Program-made: the position numbers and the translations under genes
From: Cyanophora paradoxa
Taxonomy: Eukaryota > Glaucocystophyceae > Cyanophorales > Cyanophoraceae
Direction of reading: 5' to 3'
Length of the DNA: 51,304 nucleotides
NCBI GenBank assembly: GCA_004431415.1
Contig: QPMI01000543.1
Coordinates: 1-51,304, forward strand
Part shown: positions 43,130 to 51,304 of the stretch, in pieces
Layout: every line of letters begins with the position of its first letter
Position numbering within the stretch: the stretch's first letter is position 1
Notes under the pieces: model-generated
Seen by the model: only the letters and a program-made list of their open reading frames with translations
Told to the model about the DNA's origin: nothing
Database searches by the model: none

Positions 43130-43629
43130 CTACGCGTGCATATGCGAGCAGCGAGGGGTACGGTCTGCGCGAGACACGGCACGGAGCCGAGCAGCCTCGT
43201 AGAGGGCGGCACGGAGGGCGAGGCCCCCGTACGCGCGGCCGGCGGTGCGCCCATGGCCATCCGGCTCCGCGTCAGAGTTGATGTGGGACCCCGACTCGTT
43301 CAGGATGCCGAGGGCCCGGCGCGCGGCGCTCCTCGGCCGCGGGAGCGACATGCGCTCCGCCGTCTCGCGCAAGGCGGTCAGCAGCTCTAGATCTCGGCCG
43401 TCTCGGTGGGCCTTGCAATTGGGCGACGTCGTCGAGCCGCCGCCGCGGCCGTCGGTTCCGGGCCCGTGCGCGTCGCGTTCGTTGAACGAATCGACGACCC
43501 TAGAGCCTGCGTATCCTCGCCCCTCAAACTCGAATTCGAACGCGACGCCCACGCACGCGCCGCAGACGGTGCACACCGGCCCTCGGGCGTGGACGCGACG
43601 AAAGGGTGCGGGCAGGTCTTGGCTTGCAT
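43130..43629 (-). CDS. TFIIB-like copy 2, shortened
   Basis: Starts MQAKTCPHPFVASTPEG at 43629, with the same one-base shift as copy 1 before VCTVCGACVG. After the ribbon comes a different linker (FNERDAHGPGTDGRGGG), then TALRETAERMSLPRP and GRAYGGLALRAALYEAARLR, the equivalent of cyclin repeat 1. It stops at 43130 (CSHMHA), with cyclin repeat 2 missing. It may be a truncated dominant-negative-like paralogue or a decaying copy. A TATA box (GGATATAAGC, 43669-43678) is about 45 bases upstream, so it could be transcribed. Confidence 0.55.
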
Positions 43630-44043
43630 TTCCGGACTGTGGAATGATGGATGGCAGTGCTCGACACGCTTATATCCGGTGCCAGAGGGCCAGTTGCAAC
43701 GCCGACAAAGGCGTGGGCACGTGTTGATTGAAACAATGAATTCAAACGTATACTCAATATGTATACATGCGATGTCATTATAATATAAGAACGCGCAGGG
43801 CTGGAATGTAGATGTCGTCCTCGAGCGTGCTCATGTATACGCATTATACGATCAGCGCTGGCGACCCGGCATATGTGCACGTGGTCATATGCATGGGCCG
43901 CGTGCACGTGCACGTGCACGACGCCAACGACTCGAAGAATCGCTGCCGCATGCACGGTCGTGTGACGAGAACAAAGCAGGTGAATTCCGTTCAAACGGTT
44001 TGTTTCCACGTCTAAATGAAAATTTCGACACACGTGTACAAGG

Positions 44044-44546
44044 CTACGCGTGCATATGCGAGCAGCGAGGGGTACGGTCTGCGCGAGACACGGCACGGAG
44101 CCGAGCGGCCTCGTAGAGGGCGGCACGGAGGCGAGGCCCCGTACGCGCGGCCGGCGGTGCGCCCATGCCATGGCCATCCGGCTCCGCGTCAGAGTTGACG
44201 TGGGACCCCGACTCGTTCAGGATGCCGAGGGCCCGGCGCGCGGCGCTCCTCGGCCGTGGAGCGACATGCGCTCCGCCGTCTCGCGCAAGGCGGTCAGCAG
44301 CTCTAGATCTCGGCCGTCTCGGTGGGCCTTGCAATTGGGCGACGTCGTCGAGCCGCCGCCGCGGCCGTCGGTTCCGGGCCCGTGCGCGTCGCGTTCGTTG
44401 AACGAATCGACGACCCTAGAGCCTGCGTATCCTCGCCCCTCAAACTCGAATTCGAACGCGACGCCCACGCACGCGCCGCAGACGGTGCACACCGGCCCCT
44501 CGGGCGTGGACGCGACGAAAGGGTGCGGGCAGGTCTTGGCTTGCAT
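44044..44546 (-). CDS. TFIIB-like copy 3, shortened, different frameshift
   Basis: Nearly identical to copy 2. Here the zinc ribbon is in frame without interruption (CPHP...TPEG then VCTVCGACVG). A one- to two-base difference after AERMSL (near 44260) throws the cyclin part into another frame, giving an early stop at 44217. The homologous end would be at 44044. ATATAAGC lies near 44586-44593. Copies 2 and 3 break at different places, which fits either independent decay or consensus errors. Confidence 0.55.
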
Positions 44547-44986
44547 TTCCGGACTGTGGAATGATGGATGGCAGTGCTCGACACGCTTATATCCCGGTGC
44601 CAGAGGGCCAGTTGCAACGCCGACAAAGGCGTGGGCACGTGTTGATTGAAACAATGAATTCAACGTATACTCAATATGTATACATGCGATGTCATCATAA
44701 TATAAGAACGCGCAGGGCTGGAATGTAGATGTCGTCCTCGAGCTCGGCCCGGGCGAGAGCAGACTCTGGGAGGCGACGTCGGTGCACGTGGCTATAAGCA
44801 CCCAGGGCCCGCCTATGGCCAGATCTAGACGTCGAGGCCACGGGTGCTGTGGTGCGGATCGGATGATGACCAAGTCCGGCACGCATCGCAAGAATATTAA
44901 TCCCGCTGGCACGTGCACGACCATATGCATGGCCAGCAGACCTTCCAGCCCCCTGGGCCCCCGCCCTCGACGCACGCACTTTTCCC

Positions 44987-46081
44987 GTGCATGCTGCAGG
45001 CGCTGTCGCGACGCTCGCACAAAATAGGGACATCGACTCTGGCGGTACGCGCATCGACGATCGCGAGCTCGAGCTCGAATCTGGATCTCCGCTGTCAGGC
45101 AAGGACAATCTTCTCGAGCCCGTCCGTGCCGATGCACATGTGCATGTGCATGTGCCGACGTCGGCGCTTGCAAGCACGTGCGCGAGCACGGGCGGCGCGG
45201 AAGAGGGCGACCTCAAGCCCGAGGCTGCGGCGGCAGCTGCAGTTACCGCTGCGACCGCGTCCACGGATCGGGAGGCCGATCGCGAGCCGGAGTCGGACCG
45301 CGCAGATGTCGACGCCGATCGCGACAAGCTCAGGCGCGAGCGCGAGGAGGCCGGGAGCACCGGTCCGGATTCGGCGCGCAACGTCGACGTCTGCACCGAT
45401 CAAGAGGGTACACGCGGTGCGCCAGTGGCCAGTCATGATCATGATCAGCAAACGCATGCGCGCGCGCAATCTCCGGCGCGCGCAGTCATCGGGCCGGATC
45501 TGCAAGCTCCGAATTCTAATTCGGACTCCGGCGCCCACAGCGCTAGCGCGGGTGTCCCGGCAGGCCCCGCCCGCGGCGACGTGGACGGCATGCGCACCGA
45601 CAAGAGCTCCCCCGCCGCCCAATCCCTCTCGGGCGCGGCGGAGCTCTCCGCGAAATTTGGCTGCAAGCAGCCCGTCGTGTTTCTCCTCGGCGGCGCCAAG
45701 CCCAGCTCTGCCTACGTGGGTTGCTGCTGCAATCTCAAGCGCAAATTTGCGGAGCTGCGCGGGTCGGGGCTCCTGGACATGACGCGCGACCGAGGCCCCT
45801 GGAAGATTCGGGCCGTCGCGCACGGATTCCCGAACGAAAACGTCGCCAAAGCTTTTCAGATGCTCCTCGAGTCCAAGTGCCGCAGCAGCGGGGTGAGCAA
45901 GAAGCTGCGGGTGATGCGCGAACTCACAGAGGATTTTTCGGCGATCTCCGGCGAGCCGCGCGCTGGTGACGCGGGGCGATCCGCGTCGAGGTGGACGCCG
46001 ACGGCGACGCGCATGCTCTACGAGTCGGAGAGTAGGCGAATGGAGCTCGCGCATCCCGTATCCCGTAGTACATACATGTAG
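44987..46081 (+). CDS. degenerate GIY-YIG family protein
   Basis: 364 residues from MHAAGAVATLAQNRD. Residues ~1-215 are low complexity. The domain at ~231-305 reads VVFLLGGAKPSSAYVGCCCN, LKRKFAEL, RGPWKIRAVAHGFPNENVAK, AFQMLLESK. RGPW, HGF and LKRK match the SLX1-like protein at 18183-18779. However, the first motif lacks the catalytic tyrosine (VFLL), and the position of the metal-binding Glu is Gln (AFQ). The fold is probably kept and cleavage lost. It may bind branched DNA or regulate the active paralogue. The start is uncertain because the N-terminal region is disordered. The downstream flank leads into repeat locus 4. Confidence 0.55.
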   Translation: MHAAGAVATLAQNRDIDSGGTRIDDRELELESGSPLSGKDNLLEPVRADAHVHVHVPTSALASTCASTGGAEEGDLKPEAAAAAAVTAATASTDREADREPESDRADVDADRDKLRREREEAGSTGPDSARNVDVCTDQEGTRGAPVASHDHDQQTHARAQSPARAVIGPDLQAPNSNSDSGAHSASAGVPAGPARGDVDGMRTDKSSPAAQSLSGAAELSAKFGCKQPVVFLLGGAKPSSAYVGCCCNLKRKFAELRGSGLLDMTRDRGPWKIRAVAHGFPNENVAKAFQMLLESKCRSSGVSKKLRVMRELTEDFSAISGEPRAGDAGRSASRWTPTATRMLYESESRRMELAHPVSRSTYM

Positions 46082-46153
46082 ACGGCGCCGGCATACGCAC
46101 GAGCTCGAGCGTACGCGTGTCGCACAGAGGTTCATATGCAGTGCAGCCGCACT

Positions 46154-46204
46154 TTCACGCGGGCCATCCGAGTCGCTATATTTATCTTATATGGTTTGAT
46201 AGGC
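46154..46204 (+). repeat. direct repeat, left of locus 4
   Basis: TTCACGCGGGCCATCCGAGT then CGCTATAT and ATATGGTTTGATAGGC. The same 51-base segment recurs in direct orientation at 47537-47588, bracketing locus 4, and in inverse at about 50665-50715. Confidence 0.75.
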
Positions 46205-46339
46205 TTTTTTTTGGAAAGCCTGTTGCATTCGTACACACTTGACAACAGTCCCCGCTCCTCGCCTACCGGATACTGGGATGCTGACTGCAGGAGGAGATAG
46301 ATGACAAGAGTGCTACAGCTAGTATTCGTGTCGAGCTGG

Positions 46340-46856
46340 TGCTTGAGCTTGGCCAGAGGGAGAGAGGAGAGAGAGAGAGAGGGCAGCTTTGAGCAAAGCC
46401 TGGACGTAAATGGGAAACGCAGTACCCCCAGGGGGGCGAGCTGGCGTGGCCGGAGGGAGAGAGGGAGGAGGAGCCCCTTGAGCGAAGCCTGGACGTAAAT
46501 GGGAAACGCAGTACCCCCAGGGGGGCGAGCTGAGCTTGGCCGGAGGGCGAGAGGAGAGAGAGGGAGAGAGAGGGCAGCTTTGAGCAAAGCCTGGACGTAA
46601 ATGGGAAACGCAGTACCCCAGGGGGCGAGCTGAGCTTGGCCGGAGGGAGAGAGGAGAGAGAGAGAGAGAGAGGGCAGCTTTGAGCAAAGCCTGGACGTAA
46701 ATGGGAAACGCAGTACCCCCCAGGGGGGCGAGCCTCGGAGCTGAGCTTGGCCGGAGGGAGAGAGGGAGGAGGAGCCCCTTGAGCGAAGCCTGGATGTAAA
46801 TGGGAAACGCAGTACCCCCAGGGGGCAGGCTGAGCGTGGGCGGAGGGAGTGACGGG

Positions 46857-46860
<4 letters not shown>
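46340..46860 (+). repeat. repeat locus 4, type A array
   Basis: Five right-pointing cores (near 46400, 46490, 46590, 46690, 46790, the last with TGGATG). Linkers match locus 3. Confidence 0.85.

Positions 46861-46914
<54 letters not shown>
46858..46914 (+). repeat. long poly-G tract
   Basis: More than 50 consecutive G at the right end of the type A array of locus 4. Comparable but shorter G runs sit at the same place in locus 3 and within locus 2. It could form quadruplexes or block replication. The exact length is unreliable in most sequencing. Confidence 0.8.
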
Positions 46915-46954
46915 CGGGGGCAGAGAAATGCAGGACCCCAGGCGATCTCCCCCC

Positions 46955-47285
46955 TCCCTCTCCTCCTCCCATCAGCCAAACGGAGCACATGATCGGCGAT
47001 AGTCATTATGAGCAATATTAATATTACCTGCAGAACTGAATGCGTATGGTCCCAACCTAGAATGCCTCATGATCATCTTATCTAGAACTTTCAGCTTCTG
47101 AGCCTCACGATGCGCATCTAGATTTAAATTAGCCCCTCTTTCTCCTATGATCCGTCTCTCGCTTTTCCTGCTTGGAATGTCTTTCTTGAAGTTTCAAGCT
47201 CATGATCGATTTCGATATATATTGCCGCTGTCCAAAGTCGAATCTTTTGTTGTTAAAACAAACTTCTGGCAACTCTCCTCTGCCG
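46955..47285. repeat. spacer of locus 4
   Basis: Matches the locus 3 spacer (CATCAGCCAAACGGAGCACA ... TTGCCGCTGTCCAAAGTCGA) with a few indels. Confidence 0.75.
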
Positions 47286-47536
47286 AGAGGAGGGCCCCGG
47301 GGTACAACGTTTCCCATTATCGTCCTGGGCTCCCTATGGCGGGCGGGGGGCGCTCCGGATCCGCAGAGAGGAGGGCCCGGGGTACAGCGTTTCCATTATC
47401 GTCCAGGGCTCCCCTATGGCGGGCGGGGGCGCTCCGGATCCGCAGAGAGGAGGGCCCCGGGGTACAGCGTTTCCATTATCGTCCAGGGCTCCCCTATATA
47501 TGGCGGGGGCGCCTCCGCAGAGAGGAGGGCCCCGGC
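47286..47536 (-). repeat. repeat locus 4, type B array
   Basis: Three left-pointing cores (near 47305, 47388, 47468), two of them lacking one C of TTTCCCATT. Linkers contain CGCTCCGGATCCGCAGAGAG. Confidence 0.8.
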
Positions 47537-47588
47537 TTTCACGCGGGCCATCCGAGTCGCTTTATATATATTATATGGTTTGATAGGC
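47537..47588 (+). repeat. direct repeat, right of locus 4
   Basis: Right-hand partner of 46154-46204, differing only in the AT-rich middle. Confidence 0.75.
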
Positions 47589-47671
47589 GTGCCCGTCGCC
47601 AGTCGTGTATATATCGATATCATAGTATGCAACCTAGGCCTCGAGCTCTTTATATCATACCGTCGTCCTCT

Positions 47672-48432
47672 GCGCCCGATTTAGAACACGGGCCGGGGCG
47701 CGGGGGCCGGGGGCGAACCTCGAGCGCATGGTATCGCTCGAGGTGGCGGGATCCGGCCAGCTCGCCCCGTACCCCCCTCTGAACGCGCCCGCGCCCGATT
47801 TAGAACACGGGCCGGGGCGCGGGGGCCGGGGCGTGCCTTCTGGTATCGCTCGAGGTGGCGGGATCCGGCCAGCTCGCCCATACCCCCTCTGAACGCGCCC
47901 GCGCCCGATTTAGAACACGGGCCGGGCGCGGGGGCCGGGGGCGTGCCTTCTGGTATCGCTCGAGGTGGCGGGATCCGGCCAGCTCGCCCCGTACCCCCTC
48001 TGAACGCGCCCGCGCCCGATTTAGAACACGGGCCGGGGCGCGGGGCCGGGGCGTGCCTTCTGGTATCGCTCGAGGTGGCGGGATCCGGCCAGCTCGCCCG
48101 TACCCCCTCTGAACGCGCCCGCGCCCGATTAGAACACGGCCGGGGCGCGGGGGCCGGGGCGTGCCTTCTGGTATCGCTCGAGGTGGCGGGATCCGGCCAG
48201 CTCGCCCCGTACCCCCCTCTGAACGCGCCCGCGCCCGATTTAGAACACGGGGCGGGGGCGCGCGGGGACGGGGCGCACCGCCCGGGTTCGCTCGAGGTGG
48301 CGGGATCCGGTCAGCTCGCCCCGTACCCCCCTCTGAACGCGCCCGCGCCCGATCTAGAACACGGGGCGGGGGCGCGCGGGGACGGGGCGCACCGCCCGGG
48401 TTCGCTCGAGGTGGCGGGATCCGGCCAGCTCA
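47672..48432 (+). repeat. satellite of seven ~110-base units
   Basis: Units start with GCGCCCGATTTAGAACACGG at 47672, 47791, 47901, 48012, 48121, 48231 and 48345. Each ends with GGATCCGGCCAGCTCGCCCC then GTACCCCCTCTGAACGC. The last two units differ from the first five (GACGGGGCGCACC variant). Open frames across it are repeat translations. Confidence 0.85.
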
Positions 48433-48771
48433 CCGTCGACGCCACCTACAACGCACCGAGGTCAAGCGTGGGCGCAAGGCGAGGGAACGCTAGACGGCGG
48501 GCCAAGGCGGGCCTCGCCCGTGGAGAGCCACCTGCAGCGAGACGCTCCCACCACGTTCCGCCGCCCGCCCTCTGCTCGCTGCCACCCCGCCAAGCCGAGT
48601 AAGATCCCAGGAGAGAAGGAGCGAGGCCGGGGGCCGGCGCACCTCGCAGAGCTCGGAGCGCCGCGCGCGGCGCTGCGGAGATCTAGATCTAGAGGCAATT
48701 GCAAGGGCGGCCGACCGGCGCGGGCGGTCGTTCCACGCGCTCCGCCACGCACGAGGCGCCAGAGGCGCGAG

Positions 48772-49081
48772 ATGACCCGATCCGACCTCCATCGGCGCCT
48801 CGGCGCTCCGGGGCTCGGGAGCAGAGCGCTGCGTGGGCGCGAGGAAGCGCGTCCGGTCGCGGCGCGGCTGCGGGGCGCTAGGAGAGCTACGGTGCGCTCG
48901 GGGAGGTCGCCGATGCGGCGGCTGCCCCTTGATGTCGTCCGCCTTGCCTGTCTCGCCCGCAGGCCCAGAATCGCGCAATCGAGCGCCGCCGCGCGGCGAG
49001 ACCAGGCGGCGTGGCGCTCCGGGAGCTCGCTCGAGCCGCCGGCGAGCTCGTGCGGCTGCTGCGCCCAGATCCAGTCGTCCG
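48772..49081 (+). CDS. possible second H3-like gene, two exons visible
   Basis: Exon 48772-48891 (40 codons, MTRSDLHRRLGAPG to GARRAT) ends ACG|GTGCGC. After a 71-base intron with a CCCGCAG acceptor, exon 48963-49081 reads AQNRAIERRRAARPGGVALR, ELARAAGELVRLLRPDPVV and meets a GTATAC donor. Phases agree. RPGGVALREL matches RPG-TVALRE-I of H3 at 8 of 10 positions and is preceded by a basic tail, as in H3. The histone fold itself (alpha1-alpha3) is not found downstream, so this may be a very divergent variant, a fragment, or chance. Confidence 0.3.
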
Positions 49082-49089
49082 GTATACGT

Positions 49090-49990
49090 AGGTCGGCCCC
49101 GGCGCAGGCCGGGGTCGGAGCCGACTGCGGGTACGCGTGCGCGGCCCGACCTCTCTCGCCGGCTTCCTGCCTCTGGACTCTTGCGGCGGTCCCGGGACGC
49201 AGAGGCAGGCTCGAGCTCGCCCACGCCGGTCCGATTGCGCCGAGACCGCGCGGCTCGCGTGCGGTTCGCCTCGCCCGACAGCACCGCTAGCTACAGAGCT
49301 ATCGCCGGCACCGCCAGCCGGTAGGGTGTGACCAACGCGCAGCGCGCATCCTCTCCGGGCGTTTTCTGCGGTTTCCGCCCGCCCGGGCCGCTCGGTCGCC
49401 CCGGCCGCCGCTCCGATCCGGTCGCAGCAACGGCGCCTTTCACCCAGGTCGGGCTCGCGCCCAGGCAGCCCGTCGCGCGCCCTCGAACGGGGAGCAGGTC
49501 GCACATAGGTTGCAATCGAGGCTGCCGGTGCGGCCCCCCAATTCGGGGCTTCGCGGCGTATACGTACGATCTGATCGGCGGACCCGCCGCAGGCGCCGAC
49601 CTCGCCGGCGCAGGAGATCCCGCGGCCCGCGGGGCGCGAGCGGATGCCACGCTTGATTTCGCCGCGAGGCGCGGGGCTTCTGCGCTCGGTACGACCCCGC
49701 CGCGCCCAAAGCCCGCCGCCGACTCGCCGACCGCGCGCGCGCGCCCCGCGTATCAGCCCGCGCCGCGCGGCGGCGGCCGGCGAGCCGGCCGAGCGAGCCG
49801 AGGCGCGGCGCCGGGCGACCTCGCCGATCGGCCCGTCCGGCCCGTCCAGGGAGCGACCGCCCGGGCTCCGGCGAGGTCGCCCCGCGCCTCTTCGAGTGTC
49901 CTCGCTCCGCCGGTCCGATACCGTTTCCCCCCCCGTCTCTTTCGAGCTCGCCGCGCGGCGCTTTCGACGAGGCTCTGCAGCTGCGCCGGA
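49090..49990. other. GC-rich stretch, nothing certain
   Basis: Arg/Ala/Pro-rich frames on both strands, without a domain. Later exons of the H3-like candidate could lie here, but none can be matched. Confidence 0.35.
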
Positions 49991-49997
49991 CGGGAAG

Positions 49998-50290
49998 AGA
50001 GGGGGTACGCTTCACGCTGGCCGGAACCCGCCAGGCGCGCGGTAGGGGCCCGCCCCGCGCCCTCTTCCCCCCCTCGCCCCGTCCCCGTCCCGACGCCGGC
50101 CGGCAGAAACGACGGGGAGCGGGGGGTACGCCTCTCGCTGGCCGGAACCCGCCAGGCGCGCGGTAGGGGCCGCCCCGCGCCCTCTTCCCCCCCTCGCCCG
50201 TCCCCCGTCCGACGCCGGCCGGCAGAAACGACGGGGAGCGGGGGTACGCCTCTCGCCGGCCGGAACCGCCAGGCGCGCGGTAGGGGCCCG
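49998..50290 (+). repeat. satellite of three ~120-base units
   Basis: Units contain GGGGGTACGC, CTCGCTGGCCGGAACCCGCC, AGGCGCGCGGTAGGGGCC and GACGCCGGCCGGCAGAAACG. They start near 50002, 50125 and 50241. A pyrimidine-rich stretch follows to 50460. Confidence 0.8.
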
Positions 50291-50589
50291 AGCTCGAGGT
50301 CCGACACCTCTCCCTCCCTTTCCCCTTTCCTCCTCCCTCTCCGCCCCCCTAGGCTCCCGCCCCTCCCTCTCTCTCCCCGCCCCCTTTCCCTCTGACCTTC
50401 CTTCCCCCTCTCCTCGCCCTCCCCACCCCTCCCTGCCCACCCTGCCCGCCGGCGCCCCTCCTCGCGCCCCCATACCTCTCCGCGTCTCACGCCCGTTTCG
50501 ATAGGAACCGAGGCCTCGACACGACATCGCACAGCAGAGCTAGACATAGGTGCGCTCGCAGGGTCCTCTCCCACGTTTGCTGTAAATAG

Positions 50590-51304
50590 GTCCGACGGTA
50601 TGATATAAAGAGCTCGAGGCCTAGTTTGAATACTATGATATATACATGGCTGGCGACGGGCACGCCTATCAAACCATATAATATATATAAAGCGATTCGG
50701 AAGGCCCGCGTGAAAGCCCGGGGCCCTCCTCTCTGCGGAGGCGCCCCCGCCATAGGGGAGGCCTGGACGATAATGGGAAACGCTGTACCCCGGGGCCCTC
50801 CTCTCTGCGGATCCGGAGCGCCCCCCGCCCGCCATAGGGGAGCCCTGGACGATAATGGGAAACGCTGTACCCCGGGGCCCTCCTCTCTGCGGATCCGGAG
50901 CGCTCCCGGCCCGCCATAGGGGAGCCCTGGACGATAATGGGAAACGCTGTACCCCGGGGCCCTCCTCTCTGCGGATCCGGAGCGCCCCCCGCCCGCCATA
51001 GGGGAGCCCTGGACGATAATGGGAAACGCTGTACCCCGGGGCCCTCCTCTCTGCGGATCCGGAGCGCCCCCCGCCCGCCATAGGGGAGCCCTGGACGATA
51101 ATGGGAAACGCTGTACCCCGGGGCCCTCCTCTCTGCAGAGGAGAGTTGCCAGAAGTTGTTTTTTACAACAAAAAGATTCGACTTTGGACAGCGGCAATAT
51201 ATATCGATCGAATCATGAGCTTGAAACTTCAAGAAAGACATTCCAAGCAGGAAAAGCGAGAGACGGATCATAGAGAAAGAGGGGCTAATTTAAATCTAGA
51301 TGCG
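50590..51304. repeat. repeat locus 5, inverted copy of the locus 4 B side
   Basis: Five right-pointing B cores (near 50767, 50848, 50931, 51014, 51097) are flanked on the left by the inverse of the 47537-47680 sequence (AGGCGCCCCCGCCAT, AAGCGATT, AACCATATAATATATATAAA, AGAGCTCGAGGCCTAG) and on the right by the inverse of the locus 4 spacer, up to the window edge. It therefore forms an inverted repeat of about 600-700 bases with 47100-47680. Its A array should lie beyond the window. Confidence 0.8.

Larger units (their letters stand above)
42935..44740. repeat. tandem duplication of about 895 bases carrying TFIIB-like copies 2 and 3
   Basis: Unit one is about 42935-43828 and unit two 43829-44740. 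Both start with TCATGTATRCGCATYATACG and end near GGCTGGAATGTAGATGTCGT. Differences are small indels (ACGTGTACATGTACAAGG against ACGTGTACAAGG) and a few substitutions, so the event is recent. Confidence 0.85.

Noticed and set aside
48428-48495. Histone H4-like C-terminus (LTVDATYNA, then KRGRK in another frame)
   Set aside because: A few residues in two frames, with no upstream histone fold. Adjoining satellite sequence explains the open frame.
47672-48602. ORFs over the 110-base satellite
   Set aside because: Repeat translation. The unit length is not a constant multiple of three, so the frame drifts.

Overview
The window looks like GC-rich, intron-rich DNA of a microbial eukaryote, or of a large DNA element or virus that uses a eukaryotic nucleus. 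It is not bacterial. Several genes only make sense when spliced. The clearest is a histone H3 in nine small exons. Donor sites are repeatedly GTGCG(C/T), acceptors are CAG, and TATA-like boxes precede several genes. The rRNA, CRISPR and tRNA signals I looked for were absent or unconvincing. Most genes lie on the minus strand. C/G homopolymers are often out of frame, so part of the apparent gene damage may be consensus error.

Layout. 1-10 kb: minus-strand multi-exon genes of unknown function. Two of them (4.8-6.2 and 6.3-7.3 kb) share a motif and look like paralogues, and one carries a RING-like zinc-binding domain. 10.2-12.1 kb: an ankyrin-repeat gene and an upstream exon. 12.2-16.7 kb: a palindrome-rich island with an iteron-like CGATCGCG cluster and two plus-strand ORFs. 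18.2 kb: an SLX1-like GIY-YIG nuclease. 20-21.6 kb: a probable beta-propeller protein. 22.1-25 kb: two complex repeat loci. 27.0-31.7 kb: a large spliced gene fusing a Ulp1/C48 cysteine protease to a tyrosine recombinase with a CCHC zinc finger. 32.8-34.0 kb: divergent histone H3. 34.4-35.7 kb: a third repeat locus. 35.7-39.4 kb: a BTB/SKP1-like protein, an unknown exon and a zinc-binding protein. 40.3-41.0 kb: a superfamily 3 helicase-like gene. 41.9-44.5 kb: three TFIIB-like genes, two of them in a tandem duplication. 45.0-46.1 kb: a second, catalytically degenerate GIY-YIG protein. 46.3-51.3 kb: two more repeat loci in inverted orientation, flanking satellites and a weak second H3-like exon pair.

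Functional reading. The recognisable genes concern DNA ends and recombination (GIY-YIG, tyrosine recombinase, SF3 helicase), chromatin (H3), transcription initiation (TFIIB-like) and ubiquitin/SUMO-type control (RING-like, BTB/SKP1-like, Ulp1). This mix resembles intron-bearing giant viruses or their endogenous copies, but I found no capsid, packaging or DNA polymerase gene, so a plain protist chromosome remains possible.

The most unusual structure is a set of five repeat loci. In the complete ones, right-pointing tandem cores (type A) and left-pointing cores (type B) face each other across a spacer, as in Foldback elements. The cores end in GCAGTACCCC or GCTGTACCCC, and the same two strings recur just upstream of the Ulp1-recombinase gene, which suggests that enzyme and arrays may belong together.
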